A stretch of 53,155 bases of DNA from Fulvimarina manganoxydans (GCF_900176465.1 NZ_FWXR01000029.1:1-53155), one strand, 5' to 3'. Shown: positions 27,737-36,348, counted from the first letter of the stretch. The notes: generated by a model not told the origin, from the letters alone. Numbers and translations are program-made.

Positions 27737-28792
27737 ATGTCCGAAACCGTCAATCTCGCCCTTCCCTATATTCTCGCCGTCCAGGCACAGAAGCATCTGA
27801 CCCATAACGAGGCCTTGCGGGCGCTCGACGCCATCGTCCATCTCTCGGTTCTCGATCTCGACCGGACCGAGCCGCCCGCCGAGCCGCAAGAAGGCGACCG
27901 GCATATCGTAGCCGCGCCGGCGGGTGGGGAATGGGTCGGTCGCGGCACTCAAGTCGCCGCCTTCCAGGATGGTGCCTGGGCCTTCTTTACGCCGCGCGTC
28001 GGCTGGCTCGCCCATGTGGCGGGCGATGGGCGCCTGCGCCGCTATGATGGCGAGCGCTGGGTGGAAGCGGTCTCGAATGCGCCGATCTTTGGCGTCAACG
28101 CCTTGGGCGATAGCTATAATCGCCTTGTCGTGAAGACGAGTTCAGCGCTGTTTTCCCATGACGACGTCTCAGGGAGCGGCAATGGCTCGGTCCTGGGCAG
28201 CTTCAATCGCCAAGACGCATCGAAGGACGCCGCCTTCAATTTCCAGACCGCTTACCAGACGAACGCGCTTTTCGGGCTTCTGGGCGGCGACAGCCTGTCG
28301 ATCAAGGTCTCCGGCGATGGCTCGGCTTTCGCGACCGTCCTCGAAGCGGCGAGCGCCAATGGGATCGCCCGCTTGCCGAGCGTTCCGAAGGCGGTTGCTT
28401 CGACCAATTACGACAACTACATCGCCGCCGATGCCTGGACGGCGGTCGCGCTGAACGACACCGCGAGCAATGCACAAGGCGCGTTCGATGCGGGCGCGAA
28501 TGTCTTCACCACACCAATCGCCGGCCTCTATTTCTTCGCCGCAGCCCTTGGCTGGCATCAGAACGGCGCGAATGTTCCCATAAGACTCTCCGGGCGTCTT
28601 GTGAGTGGGTCGACGATCCTCGCCGGGCCCTTCTCGACAAGCGATCTCACCGAAGGCGAGGCGACGCTCGTTTTCACGATGGCGGTGCCGCTTGCCGCAG
28701 GCGATGAGGTCAAGCTGGAGGCCCGGTTGTCGGCTGTCGACGGCTATCTCGCCAGGGACGTCACGCGCCTTTCCGCCTTTTTGTTGGCTTGA
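27737..28792 (+). CDS. DUF2793 protein with C1q-like C-terminal domain
   Basis: A 351-residue protein starting MSETVNLALPYILAVQAQKHLTHNEALRALD, the DUF2793 signature found in prophage tail regions and rhizobial genomes, followed by EGDRHIVAAPAGGEWVGR and FFTPRVGWLAHV. The C-terminal 120 residues (FTTPIAGLYFFAAALGW and later LSAFLLA) look like a C1q/TNF-type beta-sandwich; this is inference. ATG 27737 was chosen for homology. No phage genes adjoin, so it may be a domesticated tail-fibre-like or surface protein. Its stop codon lies inside repeat copy C. Confidence 0.75.
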   Translation: MSETVNLALPYILAVQAQKHLTHNEALRALDAIVHLSVLDLDRTEPPAEPQEGDRHIVAAPAGGEWVGRGTQVAAFQDGAWAFFTPRVGWLAHVAGDGRLRRYDGERWVEAVSNAPIFGVNALGDSYNRLVVKTSSALFSHDDVSGSGNGSVLGSFNRQDASKDAAFNFQTAYQTNALFGLLGGDSLSIKVSGDGSAFATVLEAASANGIARLPSVPKAVASTNYDNYIAADAWTAVALNDTASNAQGAFDAGANVFTTPIAGLYFFAAALGWHQNGANVPIRLSGRLVSGSTILAGPFSTSDLTEGEATLVFTMAVPLAAGDEVKLEARLSAVDGYLARDVTRLSAFLLA

Positions 28793-28840
28793 GCGGCTTT
28801 GAAAATCCGTATCGCGAAGCGATCAAACGGATTTCGTATC
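28787..28840 (-). repeat. Dispersed hairpin repeat, copy C (half length)
   Basis: Read on the minus strand it starts ATACGAAATCCG and ends in GCCGCTCAAG, almost identical to the first half of copy A. It contains the TGA stop of the upstream plus-strand gene and runs into the stop of the convergent antiporter gene. The hairpin AAATCCGT/ACGGATTT with inner ATCGC/GCGAT and flanking T/A runs could end transcription from both sides. Confidence 0.85.
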
Positions 28841-30101
28841 AGTTGCAATCGGCGAAACGGAGAACGACCCGTTTCAGGGTGAGGCCCTGGACGATGATGG
28901 TGAAGAGGACGACGGCATAGGTCGCGGCGAGGATCGCCGATTTCTCCGGCGTCTCCGGGATCGACAAGGCGAGCGCGATCGAGATGCCGCCCCTCAGCCC
29001 GCCCCATGTGAGGATGGCGATCGTCCCCTTCATGAAAGGCATGAAACGCGACAAGGTCAGGACGGGCACGGCCACCGCGACGAGGCGCGAGAGGAAGACA
29101 AGGGGAATGGCGAGGCCCATGGCCCAGCCGAAGGAAAGGTCGAAACGCAGCACGAGGACTTCGAGGCCGATCAGGAGAAAGAGCACGGCATTGAGGATTT
29201 CATCGACGAGCTGCCAGAAGCCGAACATATAGCGCTGGGTCAGATCGCTGAAGGCATGATGGGGCCCGCGATTGCCGATGAGGAGCCCGGCCACGACGAC
29301 GGCGATCGGCCCGCTCATATGAAGGTGACCGGCCAGCGCGTAGGTGCCGGCGACGAGGCCAAGCGAGATCAGGACTTCGACCGGATAATCGTCGATCGCC
29401 CGCATCATTCGGAAAGCCGCATAGCCAGCGACGAGGCCCAAAAGCGCGCCGCCGAGTGCTTCGACGAGAAAGAGCTCCGCCACTTGCGACAGGCTGCCCC
29501 CGCCCTCGCCCCCATGACCGCTCGATCCGGCCGCGATCGCCAGAAGGGCGGTGAAGACGACCACGCCGACGCCGTCATTGAAGAGCGATTCGCCGCTCAT
29601 GTCGGTCTCCAGCGTGTCCGGTACGTCGACGGTCTTGAGGGTCGAGAGAACGGCCACCGGATCGGTCGGGCTGATCAGCGCGCCGAAGACGAGGGCCCAG
29701 GCGAGCGAGACGGAGAGGCCGGTCCAGCCGGCGATCAGCCAGAAGCCGATGCCGGCGATCGCGGTCGAGATGAGAACACCAATCGTCGCCATGGACCCGA
29801 CCGCCAGGGCCCGGCTCTTCAGGCGCGTCAGATCGACCTGCATCGCGCCGGCAAAGAGCAGGAAGGCGAGCATGCCGTCGAGCACGGTTGCACGAAAGTC
29901 GATCTGGCGGACATAGGTCGTGACCGTCTCCTGAAGCCCGATCCGCGGAAAGGCGATCTGAAGCGCGACGAGGAGAAGCGACGCGCCAAGCCCGACGATC
30001 AAAAGGCCGATCGTCTGAGGCAGGCGAAGCACGACGTGGTTCGCGAAGGCAAAGAGGGCGGTGAGAACGAGAAGGGTCGCGATAAGGTCGAAGATGGACA
30101 C
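28839..30101 (-). CDS. CPA1-family Na+/H+ antiporter (NhaP-like)
   Basis: A 420-residue, about 12-helix cation/proton antiporter. The ion-site segments SPTDPVAVLSTLK and GESLFNDGVGVVVF (ND motif) and TWGGLRGGISIALAL match the CPA1 family. It would export Na+ or K+ in exchange for H+, for pH and salt balance. There is no long C-terminal cytoplasmic tail; the protein stops shortly after helix 12 (RVVLRFADCN), and its stop codon touches repeat copy C. The upstream 298 bp to the next gene hold only a palindrome. Confidence 0.92.
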   Translation of the reverse strand: MSIFDLIATLLVLTALFAFANHVVLRLPQTIGLLIVGLGASLLLVALQIAFPRIGLQETVTTYVRQIDFRATVLDGMLAFLLFAGAMQVDLTRLKSRALAVGSMATIGVLISTAIAGIGFWLIAGWTGLSVSLAWALVFGALISPTDPVAVLSTLKTVDVPDTLETDMSGESLFNDGVGVVVFTALLAIAAGSSGHGGEGGGSLSQVAELFLVEALGGALLGLVAGYAAFRMMRAIDDYPVEVLISLGLVAGTYALAGHLHMSGPIAVVVAGLLIGNRGPHHAFSDLTQRYMFGFWQLVDEILNAVLFLLIGLEVLVLRFDLSFGWAMGLAIPLVFLSRLVAVAVPVLTLSRFMPFMKGTIAILTWGGLRGGISIALALSIPETPEKSAILAATYAVVLFTIIVQGLTLKRVVLRFADCN

Positions 30102-30354
30102 GACCGGCCTCCGGGCGCTGGCTATGGGCCGAGAGAGCTAGGGCGTATCAAGGGATTGTCGGCCCATGTGCCTAACGCCTCCCTCGACTTTTCCCATCTG
30201 TCCCGAGATCGAAGTCGAGAGGTCTGGTGAAGCCCGGCTGGCATCCGCTTGGCTGTCGCCGATGCCGCAAGCCTCCAGGGAGATGACACAGCGGAGGTTG
30301 GAGCGACAAGCGATAAGTTGCGATCGCAACTTCTCTCCAACTCTTTGTTTTGCC

Positions 30355-30398
30355 GCATGATGTGAGCGGAAAAGTTATGTAACTCTTCCGCATCATGC
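30355..30398 (-). terminator. Long imperfect palindrome after the RTX lipase gene
   Basis: Outer arms GCATGAT (30355-30361) and ATCATGC (30392-30398) enclose inner arms GCGGAA-A-AGTTA and TAACT-C-TTCCGC with a 2-nt loop. It starts 2 bp past the TAG stop of the minus-strand gene. It resembles the GCATGAT...ATCATGC palindromes that are common in rhizobial intergenic regions. It may act as a transcript end or be a REP-type element. The rest of 30102-30354 shows no gene. Confidence 0.6.
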
Positions 30399-30399
30399 T

Positions 30400-31848
30400 C
30401 TAAGCTGCCATCGGATCGAGAAGAATACCGTCGCCGATGGCCGGGGCCGTCAGAGCGATATTCTCGCTGCTTTCGGCGAAATTGGTCAGGACCAGGGCTC
30501 GGCTCGCACCCTCGGCAAGGGCATCGGTCCAATAGTCCAGGCCGCTCGTCTCGCCGGGACGTCCGAGAATATTCTCATAGAGGAGACCGACGAACTCTTG
30601 GTTGGTTGGGTTGCGGCCATAGGCATCGCGGAATTCCGAGGAGTCGATGAAGCCTTGGGCAATCGTCTCGAAGCTCGTGCCTTGATCGGCCGACCGGATC
30701 CAGAAGGACAGTCCAGCCGCGTCCGGGGTTCGGTCGAAAGCGGCCTGATAGGTGCGATAGACGACGCCGGCATTTTCGCCGGCCCCGACATCGAGGGCAA
30801 GCATCTTGTCGGTAAAGGCGAGCCGCTCGACGCCCGACAGGAGATCGGCGCCCTCGTCGGATGCGACCTGCAGACGCCCATCGGGTGCGATCGATCGGGC
30901 GGCGGCGGAAAAGGAGACGGCGAAGACGGCCGTATCGAGCCCGGCACCACCCTCGATTTCGTCATTGCCGCGCCCGCCGATCAGCCGATCATTGCCGAAG
31001 CTGCCATCGATCAGGTCGTTGCCGTCCCGGCCGCGAATCTGGTCGGCACCGACATCGCCGATATAAAGCGCGCCGATCCCCTCTCGGCCGGGCGTCTGGT
31101 CGCTGACCTCGCGGCTCGAGGCGTCGAAGATGACGATGGAATCGGCGCCGATCCGGTCGGCGAAGCGCGAATCGCCAAGGCGCGCGAAGGCTGCGAAAGC
31201 GGTCTCGCCCTCGGAATGGGCGTAGTCGTCGAAGGGGTGGCGCCCGTCATAATTGCCGTCGAGATAGTCGCCCGTAGCCAGAACGAGATTGTCGAGGCTC
31301 GACGGATTGTTCTGATAGCCGGCGAGAAGCCGGTAGACCGGATCGTTGGAGAAGCCGACATTGAGAATGCCGTTCTCGCTCGTGATGTTGGGCGAGGCGA
31401 AGGCGACGAATCGCGCGTCGGCGAAGCGACCCCCGTAGTCGTTGTCGGCGACGCGCGCCATGAGATTGACGGCTCCGCCGCCAAGCGAGGCGCCCGTGAA
31501 GCCGAAATTGGACCCGTCGGGCGCGTTGGCCGCCAGTGTCTGCAAGAGGGAGCGGAAGTTCTCGAGATAGGATCCGGTATAAAGACCCGGATATTGCGCC
31601 ACATCGATCTGTTCGTCCGTGCCTCTGAATGAGACGACATAGGTGCCGGCATTTTCCAAGATGACGGCCTGGGCGCCATTATAGTCATAGGTCGAGCCAT
31701 TCACCCGAGCCGGATCGACGCCCAGCCCGCGAAGGTCGACGAGTGACCATCCGACCGGGACCCTGTCCGGTGAGAATGACGCCAAGCTCGCATCGCCCCA
31801 GAAGGCCAGTTCGTCATAGGTCATCCCAAAACTTGAAAGAAGGCTCAT
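30400..31848 (-). CDS. Secreted lipase-like protein with RTX repeats and DUF4214
   Basis: A 482-residue protein with three parts. Residues about 1-260 form a class-3-lipase-like domain (TYVVSFRGTDEQID, then nucleophile elbow GFTGASLGGGAVN with Ser121). About 270-310 are RTX nonapeptides (GNDLIDGSFGNDRLIGGRGND) that bind calcium. About 345-470 are DUF4214 (YQAAFDRTPDAAGLSFWI and NILGRPGETSGLDYWT). RTX proteins leave by type I secretion without a signal peptide; none is seen. ATG 31848 has an AGGACC site. No exporter genes adjoin. Confidence 0.85.
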   Translation of the reverse strand: MSLLSSFGMTYDELAFWGDASLASFSPDRVPVGWSLVDLRGLGVDPARVNGSTYDYNGAQAVILENAGTYVVSFRGTDEQIDVAQYPGLYTGSYLENFRSLLQTLAANAPDGSNFGFTGASLGGGAVNLMARVADNDYGGRFADARFVAFASPNITSENGILNVGFSNDPVYRLLAGYQNNPSSLDNLVLATGDYLDGNYDGRHPFDDYAHSEGETAFAAFARLGDSRFADRIGADSIVIFDASSREVSDQTPGREGIGALYIGDVGADQIRGRDGNDLIDGSFGNDRLIGGRGNDEIEGGAGLDTAVFAVSFSAAARSIAPDGRLQVASDEGADLLSGVERLAFTDKMLALDVGAGENAGVVYRTYQAAFDRTPDAAGLSFWIRSADQGTSFETIAQGFIDSSEFRDAYGRNPTNQEFVGLLYENILGRPGETSGLDYWTDALAEGASRALVLTNFAESSENIALTAPAIGDGILLDPMAA

Positions 31849-32213
31849 ATCGGTGGTCCTCGTCCTCTGCCGCAAACACGTGATAAACACTGGATACTAA
31901 AAGACCTTTGAATGGAATGGGTTGCAGGCCGAGAAGCCGGTAGGGTTCTTGGTCGCAGGCAAGCGGCCAGCCGCGAGGAAAGGCCGATAGGCCACGGGCT
32001 GCCGGCCCTTACGAAATCCGATTGATCGCTTCACGATCCGGCTTCTTAAAGCCAAACAAGCGCTGCGCGGGCTTTGATACAGAGCCCGATTGAATCAGTC
32101 GGACACCGTATGACAGCAAGGCTTGACTTCGTCCGTCCCCCCGGCCCAACCCTCCCAATCGGCATTCATGCCGCCCGAATTCCAAGAAGCCTTTTTAGGG
32201 AAGACCAGACGCG
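31849..32213. other. Intergenic gap with divergent promoters and repeat copy D
   Basis: This 365-bp region separates the minus-strand RTX lipase gene from the plus-strand sugar kinase. It must hold both promoters; none is strong enough to name. Repeat copy D occupies 32010-32111. No other coding signal was seen. Confidence 0.6.
32010..32111 (+). repeat. Dispersed hairpin repeat, copy D (full length)
   Basis: It starts TTACGAAATCCGATTGATCG and ends with CAGTCGGACACCGTAT, parallel to copy A over its whole length with scattered substitutions. Here it lies between divergent genes, about 100 bp before the sugar kinase start, so termination cannot be its only effect. Confidence 0.85.
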
Positions 32214-33137
32214 ATGCGCATATTGTCGATCGGGGAATGTATGATCGAGATGTCCGGCGGGGCCGGTGGTGCGTGGCATCTCGGCTTTGCCGGCGATACT
32301 TTGAACACGCTCTGGTATGCGCGGGCGAGCCTCGATCCGGCTGAAGGGTCCGCTGCCTATTTCACAGCGCTTGGCGATGACGGCTTTTCCGACAAAATCG
32401 CGGATTTTCTCGATACGAATGGCATCGACACGTCGCAAATTGTGCGGATCGAGGGTCGACGGCCCGGCCTTTATATTATCGAGCAGATCGCCGGAGATCG
32501 CCATTTCACCTATTGGCGCGAGACCTCCGCCGCCCGCCGTCTCGCCGAGGACGAAACGCGGCTCTCGGCCGCGATCGAGGCGGCCGAGCTCGTCTATCTC
32601 TCGGGCATCACCCTCGCCATCCTGCCGGCCGAGCATCGCGAACGGCTGATCGCTTTGTGCGGGACTGCGAAGGCGCGGGGCCAGATCGTCGCCTTCGATC
32701 CCAATATCCGGTCGGCCCTCTGGACCCGTCTCGACGAAGCGCGCGAGGCGATCATGGCGATGGCGGGATCGGCTTCGATCGTTCTGCCGAGCTTCGACGA
32801 CGAGCATGCGACCTTTGAGGATGACGGGCCGGAGGCGACGATTGCGCGCTATGCCGGCGCAGGCGTGAAGGAAATCGCCGTCAAGGACGGGCCTCGCGCG
32901 ATCCACGTCTTTGCGGACGGCAAGGCGGAGCGGGTCGAGGCGGTCCCGAATGTCGAGGTCGTCGACGCGACCGGTGCGGGCGATTCCTTCAACGGCGCCT
33001 ATCTCGGGGCGCGGCTGTCGGGTGCGGACCCGTTAAAGGCTGCGGCGGCTGGCCGCGACATGGCCGCCCAAGTGGTTGGCGTGCGCGGCGCACTCGCCGA
33101 TTGGCCGCTCTTTGAGCGCTGGGCGCGAAAGGGCTGA
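32214..33137 (+). CDS. kdgK: 2-keto-3-deoxygluconate kinase (PfkB family)
   Basis: KdgK phosphorylates 2-keto-3-deoxygluconate to KDPG in uronate and pectin breakdown. The 307-residue protein has the PfkB N-terminus (MRILSIGECMIEMSG, then LGFAGDTLNTLWYA), the substrate region RRPGLYIIE...GDRHFTYWRE typical of KDG kinases, and the C-terminal ATP/catalytic motif DATGAGDSFNGAYLGARL. It stands alone with no uronate catabolic genes beside it. Another sugar kinase of the PfkB family is possible, but the YWRE region favours KDG. Confidence 0.85.
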   Translation: MRILSIGECMIEMSGGAGGAWHLGFAGDTLNTLWYARASLDPAEGSAAYFTALGDDGFSDKIADFLDTNGIDTSQIVRIEGRRPGLYIIEQIAGDRHFTYWRETSAARRLAEDETRLSAAIEAAELVYLSGITLAILPAEHRERLIALCGTAKARGQIVAFDPNIRSALWTRLDEAREAIMAMAGSASIVLPSFDDEHATFEDDGPEATIARYAGAGVKEIAVKDGPRAIHVFADGKAERVEAVPNVEVVDATGAGDSFNGAYLGARLSGADPLKAAAAGRDMAAQVVGVRGALADWPLFERWARKG

Positions 33138-33212
33138 GGCCGAGCGCGGCCGGCATTCGGTCGCACGGACGCGACGTGGAGGCGGCAGGGCTTTGCTCCT
33201 ATCTTAAGGGCG

Positions 33213-33539
33213 ATGCCAAAACGCCTGCCTCCCGGCCCTCCGCCGCCGATCGCCGAAACTGACAAGCCCCGTTGCTGGCTGTGCGAGCGCCCGCTCGGGC
33301 GGCGGGTCGAATGGCATCATCCCGTGCCCAAGAGTCGGGGTGGCCGGCAGACCGAGCCGGTTCATCCGATCTGCCACCGTACGCTCCATGCCCATTTCAC
33401 CAATCACGAGCTTGCGCGCATGGAGCGCGACGGCGTCGATATCCGCAGGGCCGAGCCGATCGCCGCCTTTCTAGCCTTCATCGCGGGAAAGCCGCCGGAT
33501 TTTTACGCCCCGACGCGCAAGCGCAGGCGGGACGGATGA
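33213..33539 (+). CDS. Small HNH endonuclease-domain protein
   Basis: A 108-residue protein with a zinc-type HNH/beta-beta-alpha-metal core: CWLCERPLG, then VEWHHPVPKSRGG and HPICHRTLHAHFTN. The paired cysteines and histidines suggest a folded metal site. Such stand-alone HNH proteins are common in alphaproteobacteria and have no defined role. It lies 75 bp after kdgK on the same strand. Confidence 0.8.
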   Translation: MPKRLPPGPPPPIAETDKPRCWLCERPLGRRVEWHHPVPKSRGGRQTEPVHPICHRTLHAHFTNHELARMERDGVDIRRAEPIAAFLAFIAGKPPDFYAPTRKRRRDG

Positions 33540-33550
33540 CGCAGCGTTCG

Positions 33551-33641
33551 GCTGATTCAATCGGCCGCCGTCTCAAAGCCCGCGCAGCGCCCCAGCGGCT
33601 TTAAAATTCGTATTGCGAAGCGATCAAACGCATTTTGTATG
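33551..33641 (-). repeat. Dispersed hairpin repeat, copy E
   Basis: Read on the minus strand it runs from ATACAAAATGCG through TTTGATCGCTTCGCAATACG and GCGCTGCGCGGGCTTTGA to CCGATTGAATCAGC, matching copies A and D. It fills the gap between the convergent HNH and DUF1206 genes. Confidence 0.8.
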
Positions 33642-33697
33642 AATGAACCTTCGCCATGCGGACAAGCGGTGAGCTTAAGAGAACGTGGCGAGGGTCG

Positions 33698-34546
33698 TCA
33701 GCTGGTGGCCTGCCGCGCCTTGGCCTCCAGCCGGGCGGCCACGGTCTCGATGTCGTCGCCCGTCACGCGCGGAACGATCCGATAGGCGGCGTTGACGAAG
33801 CAGAAGAGCGAGAAGCCGAGGAGGCCGATGCAGACGGCCGCGATCAAAGCCCAGCCATAAGGCTGATGGGTGAGCCATGAAAAGGCTTCCTCCGTGCCGC
33901 CGGCCTCGCTCGGATTGGCGTGCCAGGCGGCGAAGACGAAGAGCAGTCCGACCACGGCGATCACCACACCTTGTGCCAGGAGACCGGCCTTCAAAGCCGG
34001 ATTCCAGTGCAGGGTAAAATGATTGGCTTGTAGAAATTGGCGGTATTTCTCCTTCCAGCCCTTGATCGCATAGTGGATTCCGGCCCCGATGATGATCGCG
34101 CCGCCGCCGGCAATGATCCAGCGCCCGCCGGGCAGGGCCATGATGCTCGCGACCCAGGAGGGAATCGAGGAGCCGCCCGAGCCGCCTGACGTGAAGACCA
34201 GCGAGAAGGCGAGGAAGCCGATCGAGAGATGGAGAAGGCCGGTGATGATCATGCCGGTCCGGGCGACGAGACCCTTGGCGTCATTGCCTCGACATTCGAG
34301 ATCGTAGAAAGCGGCGACGACGCGCCAAAGCGCATAGGCGAGCATGCCGAGAAAGATCAGGGTCAAGATCACATAGCCGCCGGCAGTCGTCTCCAATTGG
34401 TGAAGGGCCGACTGCGTGCCCTTGGCCTGGCCGCCGCGCCAGATGGCATAAAGCGAGAAGCCGGCGACCACCAGATAGACGATGCCACGCCCCGCATAGC
34501 CCGCTCGCATCACCGGAACGGCCCAGGACAGATCCGTCTTGCCCAT
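33698..34546 (-). CDS. DUF1206 integral membrane protein
   Basis: A 282-residue protein with three repeats of a two-helix DUF1206 unit: VMRAGYAGRGIVYLVVAGFSLYA, ARTGMIITGLLHLSIGFLAFSLVF and GLLAQGVVIAVVGLLFVFAA each open a repeat, giving six membrane helices. The family occurs widely in actinobacteria and alphaproteobacteria and has no known activity. It points away from mnmE, with a 266-bp divergent promoter region between. Confidence 0.85.
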   Translation of the reverse strand: MGKTDLSWAVPVMRAGYAGRGIVYLVVAGFSLYAIWRGGQAKGTQSALHQLETTAGGYVILTLIFLGMLAYALWRVVAAFYDLECRGNDAKGLVARTGMIITGLLHLSIGFLAFSLVFTSGGSGGSSIPSWVASIMALPGGRWIIAGGGAIIIGAGIHYAIKGWKEKYRQFLQANHFTLHWNPALKAGLLAQGVVIAVVGLLFVFAAWHANPSEAGGTEEAFSWLTHQPYGWALIAAVCIGLLGFSLFCFVNAAYRIVPRVTGDDIETVAARLEAKARQATS

Positions 34547-34812
34547 TGATCAGTCTCCCTTGTGAACGTTGCGGCAACTCGCGGGGACGCCGCATCGTTC
34601 CAAATCCTGTCCCGGTTCGTCTCATCGAGGGCCGCGTATGATTACGCTGAAGGACGCCATTGACGGGGACGGCGCCAAACGCGATCGTCGTCCAAAGCCA
34701 AAGGGGCGATGTGGCGGCGAGCCCTGAACGGTTGCGCCCTTCTGCCGAAGCTGGTTCTCTGGCATTCCACTTCATCGCCGATGCCGATCCCCGACCCGAG
34801 CGCTCACGACCC

Positions 34813-36240
34813 ATGCACACCGAAACGATCGTCGCTTTGTCTTCCGGCGCTCTCCCGTCCGGCGTCGCCGTGATTCGGGCGAGCGGGGCGAAGGCGCGCG
34901 CCCTTCTCGAAAGCGTTTGCGGCGACCTGCCCGAGCCACGCCGCGCGAGTTTGAGAACGTTCCGAGATGGCGATGGCGCCGTCATCGACCGGGGTATCGC
35001 CCTCTTCTTCGACGCGCCGAAGACCGTGACCGGCGAGGATGTCGCGGAATTCCACCTTCATGGTGGACGGGCGGTCGTTGCGGCCTTCCTGTCCGCCGCG
35101 ACGCGGATCGAGGGTGTTCGCTCGGCCGAGGCGGGCGAGTTCACCCGCCGGGCCTTCGAGAACGGCCGCATTGATCTGACCGAGGCGGAAGGGCTCGCCG
35201 ATCTTCTGTCGGCCGAGACCGAGGCCCAGCGCCGCGCCGCCGTCAACCAGGCAAGCGGCGCCCTTCGGCATGTCTATGAAGGGTGGATGGAGCGGCTGAC
35301 CCGGGCAAGGGCGATGGTGGAGGCCTCCTTCGACTTTGCCGACGAAGGCGATGTGGGCGAGGACGCCGATGCCGGTGTGAGGCAGGCGGTCGATCGGCTG
35401 ATCGGAGACATGAAGACCCATCTCGCCAGCGCGGCGCGCGGCGAAATCCTGCGCACGGGCTTCAAGGTGGCCATTGTCGGCGCGCCGAATGCCGGCAAGT
35501 CGAGCCTTCTGAACGCGCTTGCCGAGCGCGAGGCGGCGATCGTCACCGATATTCCCGGCACCACCCGCGACGTCATATCCGTCACCCTCGATCTCGGCGG
35601 CTATCCGGTGATCCTCTCGGACACGGCGGGTATCCGCGAGACGAAAGACAAGGTGGAGGAGATCGGCGTTGCCAAGGCGCGGGCGGCCATGCGCGAATCC
35701 GATCTTGTCCTGGCGCTCGAGGATCCGGCGGATGCGCCGGGGCCGATCTCCCGCTTCTTCTCGCTGATGTCGATGGTCAAGCATCCGCTCGGCCCGATGG
35801 GGCTCGCTCTGCCGGGCCAGGAGGACGAAGAGGAAGCGCGGCCGACCCGGGCGATTTTGACCGTGCGCACCAAGATCGACGAAGTCGAGGGCTCGCCCGA
35901 CGACCACCGCGCCCGGGCGATCGAGAAAGGCGGCTACGACTTCGTCACATCGGTCAAGACGGGCGAGGGATTGGCGGATCTCACCCGGCGCATTGCGGAT
36001 CTCGCCCGCGAGGCGGCGGGCGATCCGACCGAGACAATCCCTTTGCGCCAGCGCCAGCGCGAGCTGATCGCCGACGCCCTGCGTATTCTGGAGAGCTATC
36101 GCGACGAGCCGGAGGCGCCGGCGGAAGTCGCCGCCGAGACCCTGCGCCGAGCCTCGACCCGCCTCGGCGCGCTCACCGGTCAGGTAGGCGTCGAAGACCT
36201 TCTGGACGTGATCTTTTCCGAGTTTTGTATCGGGAAGTGA
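34813..36240 (+). CDS. mnmE: tRNA modification GTPase MnmE
   Basis: MnmE works with MnmG to make the 5-carboxymethylaminomethyl group of wobble uridine in tRNA. The 475-residue protein has the N-terminal folate-binding domain (MHTETIVALSSG, then GEDVAEFHLHGG), a helical domain and an inserted GTPase with G1 GAPNAGKSS, G2 region PGTTRD and G3 DTAG. G4 is TKID rather than NKxD. The C-terminal CIGK is intact. Between G3 and G4 there are about 18 residues more than in E. coli, including an acidic EDEEE. ATG 34813 fits the family start; the frame runs back to 34660. Confidence 0.95.
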   Translation: MHTETIVALSSGALPSGVAVIRASGAKARALLESVCGDLPEPRRASLRTFRDGDGAVIDRGIALFFDAPKTVTGEDVAEFHLHGGRAVVAAFLSAATRIEGVRSAEAGEFTRRAFENGRIDLTEAEGLADLLSAETEAQRRAAVNQASGALRHVYEGWMERLTRARAMVEASFDFADEGDVGEDADAGVRQAVDRLIGDMKTHLASAARGEILRTGFKVAIVGAPNAGKSSLLNALAEREAAIVTDIPGTTRDVISVTLDLGGYPVILSDTAGIRETKDKVEEIGVAKARAAMRESDLVLALEDPADAPGPISRFFSLMSMVKHPLGPMGLALPGQEDEEEARPTRAILTVRTKIDEVEGSPDDHRARAIEKGGYDFVTSVKTGEGLADLTRRIADLAREAAGDPTETIPLRQRQRELIADALRILESYRDEPEAPAEVAAETLRRASTRLGALTGQVGVEDLLDVIFSEFCIGK

Positions 36241-36348
36241 GGTCGCTTCCCTCTTCTCTGAGAGGTCACATGGATCATGCCCCATTAGCTGAATATAGGC
36301 GAACCAATCGATCGCTGAGATCGATCAGACAGGTTCAAGACGATATGG

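Noticed and set aside
34804-36285. Minus-strand open frame of 493 codons opposite mnmE
   Set aside because: Antisense shadow of mnmE with no recognisable domain.
36307-36325. Small palindrome ATCGATC...GATCGAT after mnmE
   Set aside because: It has a short stem with no T-run. GATC-rich palindromes are expected by chance in this sequence, so it is not called a terminator.
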